Source: Opitutaceae bacterium
Lineage (GTDB): Bacteria; Verrucomicrobiota; Verrucomicrobiia; Opitutales; Opitutaceae
Reading direction: 5' to 3'
Length of the DNA: 6,197 bases
Assembly (NCBI GenBank): GCA_023269455.1
Contig: JAHFTG010000115.1
Coordinates: forward strand, 1 to 6,197
Shown here: positions 6,151 to 6,197 of the stretch, piece by piece
Layout: each line of letters begins with the position of its first letter
How positions within the stretch are numbered: the first letter of the stretch is position 1
Program-made: the position numbers and the translations under genes
The notes under the pieces: generated by a model
Database searches by the model: none
Told to the model about the DNA's origin: nothing
What the model saw: only the letters and a program-made list of their open reading frames with translations

Positions 6151-6183
6151 CGAAATGATTGCGGCATTCGGGACGCCATTTCG
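6151..6183 (-). promoter_or_regulatory. Inverted repeat just upstream of the TIGR03790 gene
   Basis: CGAAATG (6151-6157) and CATTTCG (6177-6183) are perfect inverted arms, with an inner GCG/CGC (6161-6163 and 6174-6176) that extends the stem past a 3-nt bulge. On the gene's strand the hairpin ends 3 nt before the ATG at 6147, so it could act as an operator dyad or as an RNA structure covering the start. The rest of the 50-bp flank is less GC-rich than the genes, and no convincing -35/-10 pair or Shine-Dalgarno is visible in it. Confidence 0.3.
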
Positions 6184-6197
6184 AGACTGATTAGTTT

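Overview
This window looks like chromosomal DNA of a high-GC Gram-negative bacterium, most likely a verrucomicrobium of the Opitutales/Opitutaceae type. That is an inference from four things: strong C-ending codon bias, starts without Shine-Dalgarno sequences, a TIGR03790-family exported protein, and an ExbB-ExbD-ExbD cassette preceded by TPR proteins. No mobile element, RNA gene or CRISPR array was seen. The window is almost fully coding.

From 1 to 4489 (+) there is one tightly packed, apparently co-transcribed cluster of six genes. They are a 5'-truncated TPR protein (1-707), an exported TPR protein (704-1522, overlapping the first by ATGA), an ExbB/TolQ/MotA-type proton channel (1565-2413), two different ExbD/TolR proteins (2435-2863 and 2870-3325), and a single-pass membrane-anchored protein (3338-4489). 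The last sits where a tonB gene is often found. It keeps the TonB-type Ser-x3-His pattern in its only membrane helix. Its large periplasmic part looks PA14-like, and no TonB C-terminal domain is visible.

On the opposite strand, converging on the cluster with only 8 bp between the stop codons, lies a 549-residue exported TIGR03790-family protein (6147-4498). It has a TPR-like C-terminal tail. Its 5' flank (6148-6197) contains a short dyad next to the start codon but no recognisable promoter.

Working model (inference): ExbB plus the two ExbD proteins form a proton-driven inner-membrane motor. The last gene product is the moving partner reaching into the periplasm, and the TPR proteins are periplasmic scaffolds. 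The layout recalls Tol-Pal with CpoB, and the myxobacterial AglRQS motor (one TolQ-like and two TolR-like subunits), but the output module is different. This Exb system with a TonB-like anchor carrying a PA14-like head is the best candidate here for a poorly described system.
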